Below are positions 1-6,080 of a stretch of DNA of 10,690 nucleotides, piece by piece. The notes under the pieces are model-generated. The model was not told where the DNA came from. It made no database searches and was given only the letters and a program-made list of their open reading frames with translations. Positions within the stretch are counted from its first letter, which is position 1, and each line of letters starts with the position of its first letter. The stretch comes from Methanomassiliicoccales archaeon (GTDB lineage Archaea; Thermoplasmatota; Thermoplasmata; Methanomassiliicoccales; JACIVX01). The position numbers and the translations under genes were made by a program. Where the stretch lies: contig JANHAK010000020.1 of the NCBI GenBank assembly GCA_024464195.1, positions 1-10,690 on the forward strand. Direction: 5' to 3'.

Positions 1-2
1 TC

Positions 3-83
3 GAGGTGAAGAACACATCGATCAGGAAGAAGGGATTGCTAACTGAAAAGGAATTTAAGGCGATTGTTGAAAAGGTTCGATAA
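3..83 (+). CDS. C-terminal end of a gene cut by the left edge
   Basis: An open frame enters from the left edge and stops at TAA 81-83. It leaves 26 residues, charged and probably helical, that end in LLTEKEFKAIVEKVR. Composition is coding-like (Lys/Glu rich, helix-forming). The short 'GLLTEKEF' tail resembles the C-terminal tip of fumarase/aspartase-superfamily lyases, where a similar GLLTEEEL segment closes the protein. That is only a resemblance over a dozen residues, so the family is not assigned. The gene converges with the HdrA-like gene that follows. Confidence 0.5.
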   Translation, partial: EVKNTSIRKKGLLTEKEFKAIVEKVR

Positions 84-215
84 GCTGAAACACACTCATC
101 GATGATCACTCAATCCCCTTTAGATGAATTCAACAGAGAGTACATTCGAGAACCTAGAAACCAAGTCTTTTTCGAATGCAGGAGCACGAATTAAAAGAAG
201 AGCGTCAATGTGAAT
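84..215. other. Convergent intergenic gap with short repeats
   Basis: This gap lies between the tail of the left-edge gene and the stop of the minus-strand HdrA-like gene. It holds a 10-base perfect palindrome, TCATCGATGA (96-105). At the HdrA-like stop codon there is a tandem direct repeat of GAATTCATTTC (212-222 and 226-236), the second copy lying inside the coding end. No T-rich terminator is obvious and no gene is visible. Confidence 0.4.
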
Positions 216-1310
216 TCATTTCTTTGAATTCATTTCATTAGACATGAAGCGCTCGAGAATCTTCATCGCGCAGGCTCTACTTTGTGTGATCGTGCTGTGA
301 ACATCTTTCGGAGATTCTGCTGAGCCAACGATGAAAACGCCGTTAATAGATGTACCGCACGGTTCGAAGGGATCTTTCCAATTCAGCGGAAAGCCATCCG
401 CGGAAATTGAAAAATTGAACATGCGGAATAGTTCAAGACTTGATTCTGGATGTTTAAGACCTGCACTAAGAACTACGATGTCCGCTGGGATCTCATAAAG
501 TTCCCTAAGTAATGTATTTTCACCACACACAATGACCCTGTTGTTTTTTTCTTTTTTTAAGATTAGCGAGGGTTGTCCTCGGACGAATTTTACACCCAAC
601 CTTTTCGCTTTTTTATACATCTCTTCACCGTAAATTGAACAAGCTCTCATATCAATATAGAAAATCCAAACATCAAAATCTGGATGCAATTCCTTGATAG
701 AAATAGCGTTTTTTATTGCATTCATACAGCAGACGGCGCTACAATACGACACACCGCCACTCCTCTCAGTTCTCGAGCCCGCGCACTGAACGAACGCGAT
801 CGTTTTGTTGTAACTGCCATCTTGCCCATCGAAAATGTCCACTCCTTTCTTTTCCTCATCGACAAGTAATCGCTCAAATTCGATCGAACTCATTACCTCG
901 CAATACCTGCCGTAACCGTATTCGGGAAAAAGTGAAAGATCGACTGGAACGAGTCCCGTCGCAAGGACGACTGCATCCGCATCGATCTCTTGATTTGGAT
1001 TCCCACTTTCTCTCGAGGAAAGGGTTATACGAAATTGATTCGAATTCCTTTTGATATTGCTGACGAATGTATTCGTGTGGATCGAGATTTCTGATCGCGA
1101 ACAGATCTCATCGGTTAATCTCTTGATTACAGAGGACCCTGATATCATAGATGGGAAAAGCCTGTGGAGTTTAGCTACGGTGCCCCCGAGGAGCATTTCC
1201 TTTTCAACTAGAAGAACTTCGATATTGGCACGCGATAGATCGAGTGCGGTCTGCAAGCCAGCTATGCCTCCTCCGACGACGAGTACCCTCCCGAAAGAAT
1301 CTAACTTCAT
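216..1310 (-). CDS. HdrA-like FAD-dependent oxidoreductase, short form lacking ferredoxin domains
   Basis: A 364-residue cytoplasmic flavoprotein related to subunit A of CoB-CoM heterodisulfide reductase. The N-terminus has an FAD Rossmann motif, VVGGGIAG (11-18), with the ribose-binding acidic residue E36 at the end of the next strand. An ATG-type motif, VVLATGLVP, lies at 114-122. The HdrA signature follows: FVQCAGSR (173-180), then YCSAVCC (189-195), giving Cys176, Cys190, Cys194 and Cys195. In HdrA the equivalent CCCC set binds an Fe-S cluster next to the flavin. FYIDMRA (217-223) and the C-terminal GVFIVGSAESPKDVHSTITQ (324-343) are also HdrA-like. Full HdrA is about 650 residues or more. 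This protein lacks the C-terminal ferredoxin clusters, and the N-terminal CxxC-containing segment reads FPSMISGSS with no cysteine. The start ATG follows a GGGG stretch about 10 bases upstream. No hdrB, hdrC or mvhD lies nearby, so its electron partner is unknown. The family call is firm; the reaction is not. Confidence 0.85.
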   Translation of the reverse strand: MKLDSFGRVLVVGGGIAGLQTALDLSRANIEVLLVEKEMLLGGTVAKLHRLFPSMISGSSVIKRLTDEICSRSEISIHTNTFVSNIKRNSNQFRITLSSRESGNPNQEIDADAVVLATGLVPVDLSLFPEYGYGRYCEVMSSIEFERLLVDEEKKGVDIFDGQDGSYNKTIAFVQCAGSRTERSGGVSYCSAVCCMNAIKNAISIKELHPDFDVWIFYIDMRACSIYGEEMYKKAKRLGVKFVRGQPSLILKKEKNNRVIVCGENTLLRELYEIPADIVVLSAGLKHPESSLELFRMFNFSISADGFPLNWKDPFEPCGTSINGVFIVGSAESPKDVHSTITQSRACAMKILERFMSNEMNSKK

Positions 1311-1342
1311 TCCTGCATTTCCCCATCAAATATGCTTTCATC

Positions 1343-1355
1343 GAAAGGTCCTTTC
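1343..1355. promoter_or_regulatory. Short inverted repeat in the leader of the HdrA-like gene
   Basis: GAAAGG-T-CCTTTC is a 6-base inverted repeat around a single central base, 33 bases upstream of the HdrA-like ATG. Farther upstream on the minus strand an AT-rich box, GATTTAATATG (1400-1410), could serve as a TATA element, which would place the repeat inside the transcribed leader as an operator-like site. Function is inferred from position only. Confidence 0.25.
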
Positions 1356-1505
1356 AGTTCGCAATAGATTGTGATATCTACAGGGCAATTAATTCGGGTC
1401 ATATTAAATCTACCAAAAAAGATTCTCAGATTAAATCGATAATGATGCCATGACGCCAGTTTTTCTGTACGATTCTCGAACGCCACCGCGTTGAAAAAAA
1501 ATCTG

Positions 1506-1543
1506 GTTATTAATAAATCACAAAAAAGTTAATAAATAATCAC
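1506..1543 (+). promoter_or_regulatory. Promoter region of the ZIP gene with two near-identical AT-rich repeats
   Basis: Two 16-base direct repeats, GTTATTAATAAATCAC (1506-1521) and GTTAATAAATAATCAC (1528-1543), lie 22 bases apart, about two helical turns. The first contains the perfect palindrome TTATTAATAA (1507-1516). The second is a good TATA-box candidate, which would place transcription initiation near 1560 and leave a leader of about 35 bases. The first copy could be a regulator site or a second promoter. For a metal transporter a metalloregulator site is an attractive but unproven reading. Confidence 0.4.
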
Positions 1544-1596
1544 TTCCAAATACTACGAATCAAGTAAATTCTCGACATATCATTGAGGTTGGAATC

Positions 1597-2346
1597 ATGT
1601 CTGCCTGGGTTTACGCAATCACGAGCGTTATACTTGTGAGCTTAATCTCAATAATTGGGATACTTTTTCTAATGCTGAATGATCGCGTTCTCAAAACATC
1701 TGTCTTTATTCTTGTGGGTTTGGCGGTCGGAGCTTTGTTTACTGACGCATTTGTTCATCTGATTCCAGAAGCTTTCGATGAGTACGGAACGGGACCCGAA
1801 GTGCCGATTTACATCATCGTAGGCATTTTCGCCTTCTTTGTTCTTGAAAAATTTTTACACTGGCGACATGAACACAGTTGTGAATTTGAAGAAATCTGCA
1901 AGAAACCTGTTGGATATATCAATTTGGTTTCGGATGGGGTTCACAATCTCATCGACGGAATATTGATCGGAGTCTCGTACCTCGCTGGCTTTGAAGTGGG
2001 AGTGGCGACGACGATTGCCATCATCCTGCATGAAATTCCCCAAGAAATCGGAGATTTCGGTATTCTCGTTTACGCGGGATTCACAAAGTGGAAAGCGCTT
2101 TTGTTCAACTTTCTCGCCGCGACAGCCGCAATCGCAGGTGCAATCGCCTCACTTGTCATCGGGGAGAGCGTCGGTGGATACACAACCCTGATGTTACCGT
2201 TGGCGGCTGGAGGATTTATTTACATTGCTGGCAGTGATCTCGTTCCTGAGATGCACAAGGAATCGAATGTTAAAAAATCAATCATCCAGATGATTTCGAT
2301 CATCGTTGGCGTGCTGGTCATTCTCAGTCTCGCGTACCTCGAATAA
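1597..2346 (+). CDS. ZIP-family divalent metal transporter
   Basis: A 249-residue integral membrane protein of the ZIP (Zrt/Irt-like) family, which moves zinc, iron or other divalent cations into the cytoplasm. About seven to eight hydrophobic segments are visible: roughly 5-27, 33-57, 70-87, 105-130, 133-160, 165-190, 197-213 and 229-247. The family's metal-site helices are clear. Transmembrane segment 4 carries SDGVHNLIDG (112-121, with H116, N117 and D120), and segment 5 carries HEIPQE (145-150). In most ZIPs the latter reads HEIPHE, so the second histidine is Gln149 here. H54 and E58 in FVHLIPEAF fall in segment 2. A His/Cys-containing loop, HWRHEHSC (88-95), lies between segments 3 and 4, where ZIPs often have a His-rich loop. 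The start is supported by a GAGGT Shine-Dalgarno (1585-1589), 7 bases upstream of the ATG. The gene stands alone. The substrate cannot be read from sequence. Confidence 0.9.
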   Translation: MSAWVYAITSVILVSLISIIGILFLMLNDRVLKTSVFILVGLAVGALFTDAFVHLIPEAFDEYGTGPEVPIYIIVGIFAFFVLEKFLHWRHEHSCEFEEICKKPVGYINLVSDGVHNLIDGILIGVSYLAGFEVGVATTIAIILHEIPQEIGDFGILVYAGFTKWKALLFNFLAATAAIAGAIASLVIGESVGGYTTLMLPLAAGGFIYIAGSDLVPEMHKESNVKKSIIQMISIIVGVLVILSLAYLE

Positions 2347-2474
2347 TTGGCTGATTAGCAATATACGTGCATCGAGATCATTTATTACTAAAAACGGCTC
2401 TTATGCGCCACTGAATAAATTGCCAATCAGATGAAAATGTGAAAAAATTAAAGAAAAACATTGAGCCTGATTGA

Positions 2475-2481
2475 TTTTTTT
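2475..2481 (+). terminator. T-tract after the ZIP gene
   Basis: A run of seven T residues about 130 bases downstream of the ZIP stop codon is consistent with archaeal intrinsic termination, which relies on U-tracts. No strong hairpin precedes it. Confidence 0.35.
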
Positions 2482-2507
2482 ATTAATCATCCTCACATCA
2501 ATTTCTT

Positions 2508-2532
2508 GATGAAAAAACACCATCTTTTCATC
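2508..2532 (-). terminator. Inverted repeat and T-tract after the permease gene
   Basis: GATGAAAA (2508-2515) and TTTTCATC (2525-2532) form an 8-base inverted repeat with a 9-base loop. Read on the minus strand, the A-run 2512-2517 becomes a T6 tract about 80 bases past the permease stop. It could terminate the permease transcript. It is modest evidence, because the stem itself is AT-rich and not followed by a further U-run. Confidence 0.35.
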
Positions 2533-2596
2533 GACTGGACATGCCCTTAACGCCAATCGAGTTAGAAACGGTCGATGAGATTTGTTTTCATCAATA

Positions 2597-3817
2597 CTAA
2601 GTCATTTTCTTCATTACAAAGAAGAAAACTGCAACAGCGAACAGTTGGATCAGAAATGAAAACGCGATGACGGCTACAATCGAGTGAGTATAAATGATGC
2701 CGATAAAAGCCGTACCGAGAAACCAGAATGCACCGAATGCAAGACTGAAGATTCCGAATGCTGACCCTCTTTTGTTGACTGGGACGATCTCCGCCACCAC
2801 GGCTCGCATGAGGGATTCCTGCGAGCCAGTGCCAATCCCCCACAGGGCAATACCAAAGAGCACAAGCGAGAAATTGTCAAGAAAAACGAAAATTGAAAAG
2901 AACGAGGAAATGAATGTGATGATGACGAGAACCTTCATGCCTCTCACATCATACACGTGACCGAAAAACAACGCCCCGAGTGCATCGATGACATTGGCCG
3001 TTGCATAGAAGATCGGAATCCATATCGACGGAACAGATCCAATCTTCTGGAAGTGATATGCGAGAAATGGGAAATCGATGTATCCGATCGCAACAAGGGA
3101 TGCACCAACGACATAGATCCAGAAGATCTTTGGTAAATGGCCTCTCTTTTCAACAGTCTTTGGTCGTTCCATTTCCCTTGGCGCTGGATAATGTTTCCAC
3201 GCGATGTATAGAATGACCACTGAGACAGTCGCAGGGATGATTAGAATCAAGAAAGCTCTCGAGTAGCCACTATGCATCATCATCGCCAAGGCAACGATGA
3301 CTGGTCCCATCACCGCCCCAATCGATGTGATCGCTTCATTCAATCCAAATGTCCATCCCCTACCGACCTCACCTGCGGCGTGGGAGAGCATCGCATCCCT
3401 CGCTGGCGCCCTAATCGCTTTTCCAGCGCGCTCGATGATGATAAGAATTGCTGCGGTAACCCAGTCGCCCGCGAATGCAAGCAATGGGACAGCGATAGCG
3501 TTGATCCCATAACCGACGAACATAAAGGTCCAATACTTACCGGTGCGGTCGGTTATGCTACCAGTGAGCAATCTCGGTGTATACCCGATCAGTTCGCCAA
3601 ATCCGATGATGATCGCAATTGCCGCAGCACTGGCTCCAAGAAGCCCGAGGTATGTGCCAGAGATGCTCCTCGCTCCTTCATACGTCATGTCGGCGAGGAG
3701 GCCTATGAGGCTGAGCAATAAGATGAACCTCAGGGCCTTCTTCTTAGCGTTTGAAGTGACGATGATACTCTCAGCTGGCGATTCTGAACCGATGATCCCA
3801 TCCCTCTTAGATTTCAA
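2597..3817 (-). CDS. Major facilitator superfamily permease
   Basis: A membrane transporter of 406 residues if read from the TTG at 3815-3817, with about twelve hydrophobic segments and a short cytoplasmic N-terminus. Family marks (numbered from that start): motif A GSITDRTGKYW (86-96) after the second helix; AGKAIRAPARDAML (131-144), a conserved loop of a subgroup of uncharacterised MFS permeases; the pseudo-repeat of motif A, FFGHVYDVRGMK (284-295), at mid-protein; and GSQESLMRAVVAEIVPVNKR (331-350) in the second half, mirroring the 131-144 loop. The frame stays open upstream to an ATG at 4033. That extension would run antisense through the sufC promoter and start, has no membrane character, and is not believed. 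TTG 3817 is the only conventional start codon between that area and the first helix, and a TATA-like CTTTTATCG sits about 25 bases upstream of it, fitting a leaderless transcript. The substrate is unknown: drug efflux or metabolite export are both possible. Confidence 0.8.
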   Translation of the reverse strand: MKSKRDGIIGSESPAESIIVTSNAKKKALRFILLLSLIGLLADMTYEGARSISGTYLGLLGASAAAIAIIIGFGELIGYTPRLLTGSITDRTGKYWTFMFVGYGINAIAVPLLAFAGDWVTAAILIIIERAGKAIRAPARDAMLSHAAGEVGRGWTFGLNEAITSIGAVMGPVIVALAMMMHSGYSRAFLILIIPATVSVVILYIAWKHYPAPREMERPKTVEKRGHLPKIFWIYVVGASLVAIGYIDFPFLAYHFQKIGSVPSIWIPIFYATANVIDALGALFFGHVYDVRGMKVLVIITFISSFFSIFVFLDNFSLVLFGIALWGIGTGSQESLMRAVVAEIVPVNKRGSAFGIFSLAFGAFWFLGTAFIGIIYTHSIVAVIAFSFLIQLFAVAVFFFVMKKMT

Positions 3818-3837
3818 TGGTGAGATTATAATACGAC

Positions 3838-3846
3838 GATAAAAGT
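3838..3846 (-). promoter_or_regulatory. TATA-like box of the permease gene
   Basis: On the minus strand, CTTTTATCG is centred about 25 bases upstream of the proposed TTG start. That is the spacing expected if transcription begins at or beside the start codon. It supports the short form of the permease. Confidence 0.35.
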
Positions 3847-3916
3847 AGTTCGATCGGCTCAAGTGGTGAAATGAAAAGAATTTGCAATAATTGCAGACGA
3901 GGATAGGTGCGATATC

Positions 3917-3940
3917 CTTAAATGTTGTTTGACTTTTACA
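3917..3940 (+). promoter_or_regulatory. Candidate promoter of sufCB
   Basis: Two TATA-like boxes precede sufC. CTTAAATG (3917-3924) would give a leader of roughly a dozen bases carrying the weak GGGAT ribosome site. CTTTTACA (3933-3940) would give a nearly leaderless message. Both lie in the 142-base gap shared with the divergent permease gene. No clear operator is visible. Confidence 0.35.
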
Positions 3941-3959
3941 ACTCGGAATGGGATAGCTC

Positions 3960-4700
3960 ATGCTTGAAATCAAGGATCTCACGGTCGAGGTCGGTGGCAG
4001 GACTGTTCTCAGAGATGTCAATTTGAGTGTCATGTCAGGCTACACAAGTGTTCTCTTTGGGCCAAATGGATCTGGAAAATCTTCGCTTCTCATGACGATC
4101 ATGGGTTTCAGCGAATATCACGTCAAGAAGGGACAAATTCTCTTCAAGGGAGAAGATATAACGCATTTGCCAATGTATGAGAGAGCGAAAATGGGCATTG
4201 GCATCATGATGCAAAGACCGCCGAATCTCGTTGGCGTCAAGCTCGGCGATTTGGTGAGAGTGATAGAGAAAAATACAAATGATTTATATCAACTAGCAGC
4301 CTCCTTGAGGATGGAGAAGTTCCTCGAAAGAGATGTTAATGTCGGGTTCTCCGGTGGTGAAATCAAGAGATCTGAGTTATTACAGCTCACCGCACAAAAT
4401 CCGTGCCTCTATCTTCTCGATGAGCCAGAGTCAGGGGTTGATCTTGAGAGCATCGAACGAATTGGAAACGCGATCAAAATGCTTTTGAGCGGTAGTCTTG
4501 GGTGTGCCGGAAAAAAATCCATCGATGGAAAGTCGGCACTCATCATTACTCACACCGGTCAAATACTCGATTATATTGAGGCAGATAGAGGTTACGTAAT
4601 GTGTAATGGCACGATATCTTGTTCTGGCAATCCAAGAGAATTGTTGCAAGAAATTAGAAAAAGAGGATACGAGGAGTGCGTAAAATGCAAGATTCGTTGA
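3960..4700 (+). CDS. sufC: Fe-S cluster assembly ATPase SufC (SmsC type)
   Basis: A 246-residue ABC-type ATPase that works in the cytoplasm with SufB to build iron-sulfur clusters. It is not a transporter subunit. All ABC motifs are intact: Walker A GPNGSGKS (34-41), Q-loop Q85, signature FSGGEIKR (130-137), Walker B LYLLDEPE (150-157) with D154 and catalytic E155, D-loop SGVD (158-161) and switch histidine H198 in IITHTG. The GFSGGEIKRSELLQ stretch is characteristic of SufC. Between Walker B and the switch histidine is a longer-than-bacterial segment, LLSGSLGCAGKKSIDGKS (175-192), and the tail ends with a CVKC pair (240-243) just before the stop. The sufB frame begins inside the last codons, so translation is probably coupled. 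With no sufD, sufS, sufE or sufU beside it, the pair fits the minimal two-gene SUF-like (SMS) systems described in archaea and anaerobes. Confidence 0.93.
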   Translation: MLEIKDLTVEVGGRTVLRDVNLSVMSGYTSVLFGPNGSGKSSLLMTIMGFSEYHVKKGQILFKGEDITHLPMYERAKMGIGIMMQRPPNLVGVKLGDLVRVIEKNTNDLYQLAASLRMEKFLERDVNVGFSGGEIKRSELLQLTAQNPCLYLLDEPESGVDLESIERIGNAIKMLLSGSLGCAGKKSIDGKSALIITHTGQILDYIEADRGYVMCNGTISCSGNPRELLQEIRKRGYEECVKCKIR

Positions 4701-5911
4701 GTAGCTTGAAGAAAAAAGCCGAGGCGGCGAAAGCAAAGAAGGCTGCGTACGGCGAAGACATCGATCTTGAGAATTACGACATTGCACCGAAGAATGCGCC
4801 AGAGGCGGAAAGTCTGGAAGACCTTGACAACGATCTCCAACGAACATTGTTGAGCGCTGGTGTCGTTCCAACAGGTGAAGGAAGGGTTGGTAGTTTCCTT
4901 CTCCTTGATAACGCCGTTGTGCATCGATCGCAAAAGGAGGAAAGCATCGAAGTAATGTCGACGCAACAGGCGCTCAAGAAATACAACTGGGTCAATGACT
5001 ATTATTGGAAGGCTGTTCCCCCAGACACAGATAAGTACACTGCGACAACGTTCCTCGAGAATGCTGATGGATATTTTATCAGAGCGTTACCCGGTACAAA
5101 GGCGAAGATGCCCGTTCAAACCTGTTTGCTTCTCGGCAGCAGGAACGCGGCACAGACCGTTCATAATATCGTAATCGTTGAGGAGGGGGCAGAGCTCGAA
5201 GTCGTTACGGGCTGCACGACCAAACCCGGCGTGGAAAAAGCACTTCATCTGGGTATTTCAGAGTTTTATATTAAGAAAGGTGGCAAATTAACCTTCACAA
5301 TGATCCATAACTGGGCAGAACAGGTCGGAGTGAGACCGAGAACAGTCGTTATCGTTGGTGAAGGAGCAACCTACGTGAACAATTACGTGTGTCTAAAACC
5401 CGTCAAATCAATCCAGATGTACCCAACAGCAAGGCTTGAAGGAAAAGAATCATTTGGCCGGTTTAATACCGTTGCAATTGCCCATCCTGGCTCAGAGATT
5501 GATATCGGCTCGAAAGTTGTCCTTTCCGCGCCGAAGGCAAGGGCGGAAATTGTCTCAAGGAGTATTACGACTGGTGGGAAATCGATCGCAAGGGGAAGAC
5601 TCGTCGGGGAAGCCCCCGGAATTAGAGCGCATCTCGAGTGCAAAGGTCTTATCCTTCAGGAGAATGGCATTCAGCTTGCGATTCCAGAGCTTGAGGCAAG
5701 TGTACCAGATGTGGAGATGACACATGAAGCGGCCGTCGGAAAGATCGCAAAGGATCAGATTGAATATATAATGGCAAGAGGGCTAAGTGAGACGGAGGCT
5801 GTCGGCATCATCATTCGGGGATTCCTAGAGGTCGGAATTAGAGGAATTCCAGAAGAACTGAAAAAGGAAATTGATAAGGCAATATCTGCCACCGAATTGA
5901 GTCTTGGGTGA
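4685..5911 (+). CDS. sufB: Fe-S cluster scaffold protein SufB (SmsB type)
   Basis: A 408-residue SufB/SufD-family protein that pairs with SufC and, as a beta-helix scaffold, assembles clusters. A charged helical N-terminal region (about 1-55) leads into the core. The C-terminal SufB block is clear: HLECKGLIL (316-324), with Cys319 at the place of the essential scaffold cysteine of bacterial SufB; then MTHEAAVGKI (345-354), with H347 and E348; then DQIEYIMARGLSETEAV (357-373). These fit SufB better than SufD. Other cysteines are C147, C177 and C236. The bacterial N-terminal CxxCxxxC motif is absent, which is usual for short archaeal forms. The ATG at 4685 is preferred to the in-frame GTG at 4676 because GAGGAG (4671-4676) lies 8 bases upstream. 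The frame overlaps sufC by 16 bases. No T-run terminator is obvious after the stop; a GAATTGA/TCAATTC inverted repeat (5951-5967) lies 40 bases downstream. Confidence 0.93.
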   Translation: MQDSLSSLKKKAEAAKAKKAAYGEDIDLENYDIAPKNAPEAESLEDLDNDLQRTLLSAGVVPTGEGRVGSFLLLDNAVVHRSQKEESIEVMSTQQALKKYNWVNDYYWKAVPPDTDKYTATTFLENADGYFIRALPGTKAKMPVQTCLLLGSRNAAQTVHNIVIVEEGAELEVVTGCTTKPGVEKALHLGISEFYIKKGGKLTFTMIHNWAEQVGVRPRTVVIVGEGATYVNNYVCLKPVKSIQMYPTARLEGKESFGRFNTVAIAHPGSEIDIGSKVVLSAPKARAEIVSRSITTGGKSIARGRLVGEAPGIRAHLECKGLILQENGIQLAIPELEASVPDVEMTHEAAVGKIAKDQIEYIMARGLSETEAVGIIIRGFLEVGIRGIPEELKKEIDKAISATELSLG

Positions 5912-5950
5912 TGTCCTCAAAATTCTAATCGGCGGAGTCACTTCCCTACT

Positions 5951-5967
5951 GAATTGATATTCAATTC
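5951..5967. repeat. Small inverted repeat between sufB and the kinase gene
   Basis: GAATTGA-TAT-TCAATTC is a 7-base inverted repeat with a 3-base loop. It lies in the 169-base convergent gap after sufB, with no T-run following it on the plus strand. It could stabilise or end the sufCB message. The evidence is position only. Confidence 0.3.
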
Positions 5968-6043
5968 CGTTCATCCCTATAGTGTTCGATGCTTTATCGC
6001 TTGACGAAATTCGCACCTAGTTATCGTCGTAACTCTGTTAAGC

Positions 6044-6049
6044 AAAAAA
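6044..6049 (-). terminator. T-tract after the sensor kinase gene
   Basis: The A6 run on the plus strand is a T6 tract on the minus strand, about 32 bases after the kinase stop codon. It is a plausible archaeal U-tract terminator without a hairpin. Confidence 0.3.
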
Positions 6050-6080
6050 GCGTGCAAACACCTCCTGAGATCGTGATGAT

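Noticed and set aside
212..236. Tandem GAATTCATTTC repeat as a mobile-element or attachment site
   Set aside because: It is only an 11-base repeat, partly within the coding end of the HdrA-like gene, with no integrase or tRNA nearby.
716..1054. Plus-strand open frames inside the HdrA-like gene
   Set aside because: The Arg/Ser/His-rich translation is typical of the complement of a coding gene. The minus strand carries a complete family signature.
3272..3721. A 149-codon plus-strand frame inside the permease gene
   Set aside because: It is antisense to well-conserved MFS motifs and the composition is shadow-like.
3818..4033. N-terminal extension of the MFS permease
   Set aside because: It has no membrane or domain character and overlaps the sufC promoter and coding start on the other strand.
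4431..4966. Minus-strand frames across sufC and sufB
   Set aside because: They are antisense to two confidently assigned genes and contain no recognisable domain.
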